Origin: Hyphomicrobiales bacterium | Lineage (GTDB): Bacteria > Pseudomonadota > Alphaproteobacteria > Parvibaculales > Parvibaculaceae | Length of the DNA: 14,971 nucleotides | Reading direction: 5' to 3' | Assembly (NCBI GenBank): GCA_015655095.1 | Contig: JAATFR010000086.1 | Span: 1-14,971 of the forward strand | In this document: positions 14,311 through 14,971 of the stretch, one piece after another | Numbering within the stretch: the first letter of the stretch is position 1 | Layout: the number at the start of each line of letters is the position of its first letter | The notes under the pieces: generated by a model | Told to the model about the DNA's origin: nothing | The model's input: the letters and a program-made list of their open reading frames with translations, nothing else | Database searches by the model: none | Position numbers and translations under genes: made by a program

Positions 14311-14971
14311 TCAGCTATCCGTTTCAGCCATTTTGATGTCGCGCAGGAAGCCCTGAAGATGGGGCTGCCGCTTGAGCGCCGTTTCGGCAAGAATGCCGAC
14401 ATTATAGGCCTCGCGGTGCTCCGGCTCGCGGATCGCGACCATCGGATCTTCGCCGTCGCGAACATAACCCAGCGAGAAGCAGCCCAACTGGTAACCCATC
14501 AGCTTCAGCAGATCATCCGGCAGCGTCTTGGCGATCTCAAGCGGCGTCGAGAGGTATTGGTTTTCCTCCTGACGAACCCAGCCGACAGCATAAGTGATAT
14601 TGATGGCCTGGCGCAGCTTGTCGGACTTGTTCTCCCCCGCGCCATGGAACACCTTGCCGGAGTAAAAGAGCGCTGATCCGCGCTTCATGACGGCGGGAAG
14701 GCTGTCGGAAATATCATATTTCTTGCGGGTCGAGAGGTGGCTGCCGGGCACGACGCGGGTGGCCCCCATCTCTTCCGTGTAGTCGGTCATCGCCCACAGC
14801 AGGTTGCACTGGATCTGATAGTCGAGCGGGAACGGGAAAAAGTCCCATGCGACCTCGTCCTGATGCAGCTTCTGGGCGGGGGAGCCCGGATAGACGCTGA
14901 TGACCTGTGTCAGGTGAAGCTGGAAGGCCGACGCCTGCTGCAGCACGATGCCGGCCACGCCCAGCGCCGTC
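14311..14971 (-). CDS. Phytanoyl-CoA dioxygenase (PhyH) family Fe(II)/2-oxoglutarate enzyme, 5' end beyond window
   Basis: Non-heme iron dioxygenase that would hydroxylate a C-H bond while decarboxylating 2-oxoglutarate. The frame is open to the right edge; the GTG at 14958 is an internal codon or a spurious start, and perhaps 60-80 N-terminal residues are missing by family length. Counting from that GTG, the iron-binding facial triad starts with His32-Gln-Asp34 (KLHQDEVAW), followed by GATRVVPGSH and the distal His in VFHGAGENKS. The Arg in KLRQAIN is the likely 2-oxoglutarate carboxylate ligand. It converges on the SDR gene with 132 bases between stops, so it is not in that operon. Family substrates range from acyl-CoAs to amino acids (ectoine hydroxylase type). 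A link to the kinase system is only suggested by position. Confidence 0.88.
   Translation of the reverse strand, partial: TALGVAGIVLQQASAFQLHLTQVISVYPGSPAQKLHQDEVAWDFFPFPLDYQIQCNLLWAMTDYTEEMGATRVVPGSHLSTRKKYDISDSLPAVMKRGSALFYSGKVFHGAGENKSDKLRQAINITYAVGWVRQEENQYLSTPLEIAKTLPDDLLKLMGYQLGCFSLGYVRDGEDPMVAIREPEHREAYNVGILAETALKRQPHLQGFLRDIKMAETDS

Overview
The window is GC-rich, densely coded DNA with no RNA genes, mobile elements or CRISPR arrays that I can see. Acyl-CoA dehydrogenases, short-chain dehydrogenases, a LiuR-like MerR regulator and a PotABCD-type importer sit next to several local regulators. This suggests an alphaproteobacterium, possibly a sphingomonad, in an accessory catabolic region. 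The taxon is an inference from gene style, not from a marker gene.

Left part (1-5928): two acyl-CoA/alcohol oxidation modules with their own regulators. A minus-strand operon reads SDR (2696-1962), ACAD11-like acyl-CoA dehydrogenase (1930-638), then zinc alcohol dehydrogenase (600 to beyond the left edge). It is divergent from a TetR regulator (2781-3404), and a strong 32-bp palindrome lies between the two. A second acyl-CoA dehydrogenase (4603-3401, minus) follows a LiuR-like MerR gene (5158-4724, minus). A second TetR gene (5245-5928) is divergent from the MerR gene across a short region holding two clean dyads.

Right part (5936-14178): what looks like one catabolic system arranged around a divergent, AT-rich control region (12166-12367). 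To the left, on the minus strand, run a TAT-exported PotD-like binding protein, ATPase, two permeases, a class-III PLP enzyme and a DeoR repressor. To the right run an APH/SrkA-like small-molecule kinase and an SDR. Importer, kinase, class-III PLP enzyme and dehydrogenase together fit import of an amino alcohol or hydroxylated amine, O-phosphorylation, and elimination by a PLP phospho-lyase to an aldehyde or ketone that is then reduced or oxidised. DeoR repressors usually sense phosphorylated intermediates, which fits. Two similar operator-like repeats 53 bp apart (about five helical turns) lie between the arms. This pathway is the main hypothesis of the window. The substrate is unknown, and plain transamination remains possible.

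Right edge: a phytanoyl-CoA dioxygenase-family Fe(II)/2-oxoglutarate enzyme (minus strand, 5' end cut off) converges on the SDR. It could supply a hydroxylated substrate but may be unrelated. No gene-free stretch exceeds 300 bases; the longest is the control region at 12166-12367.
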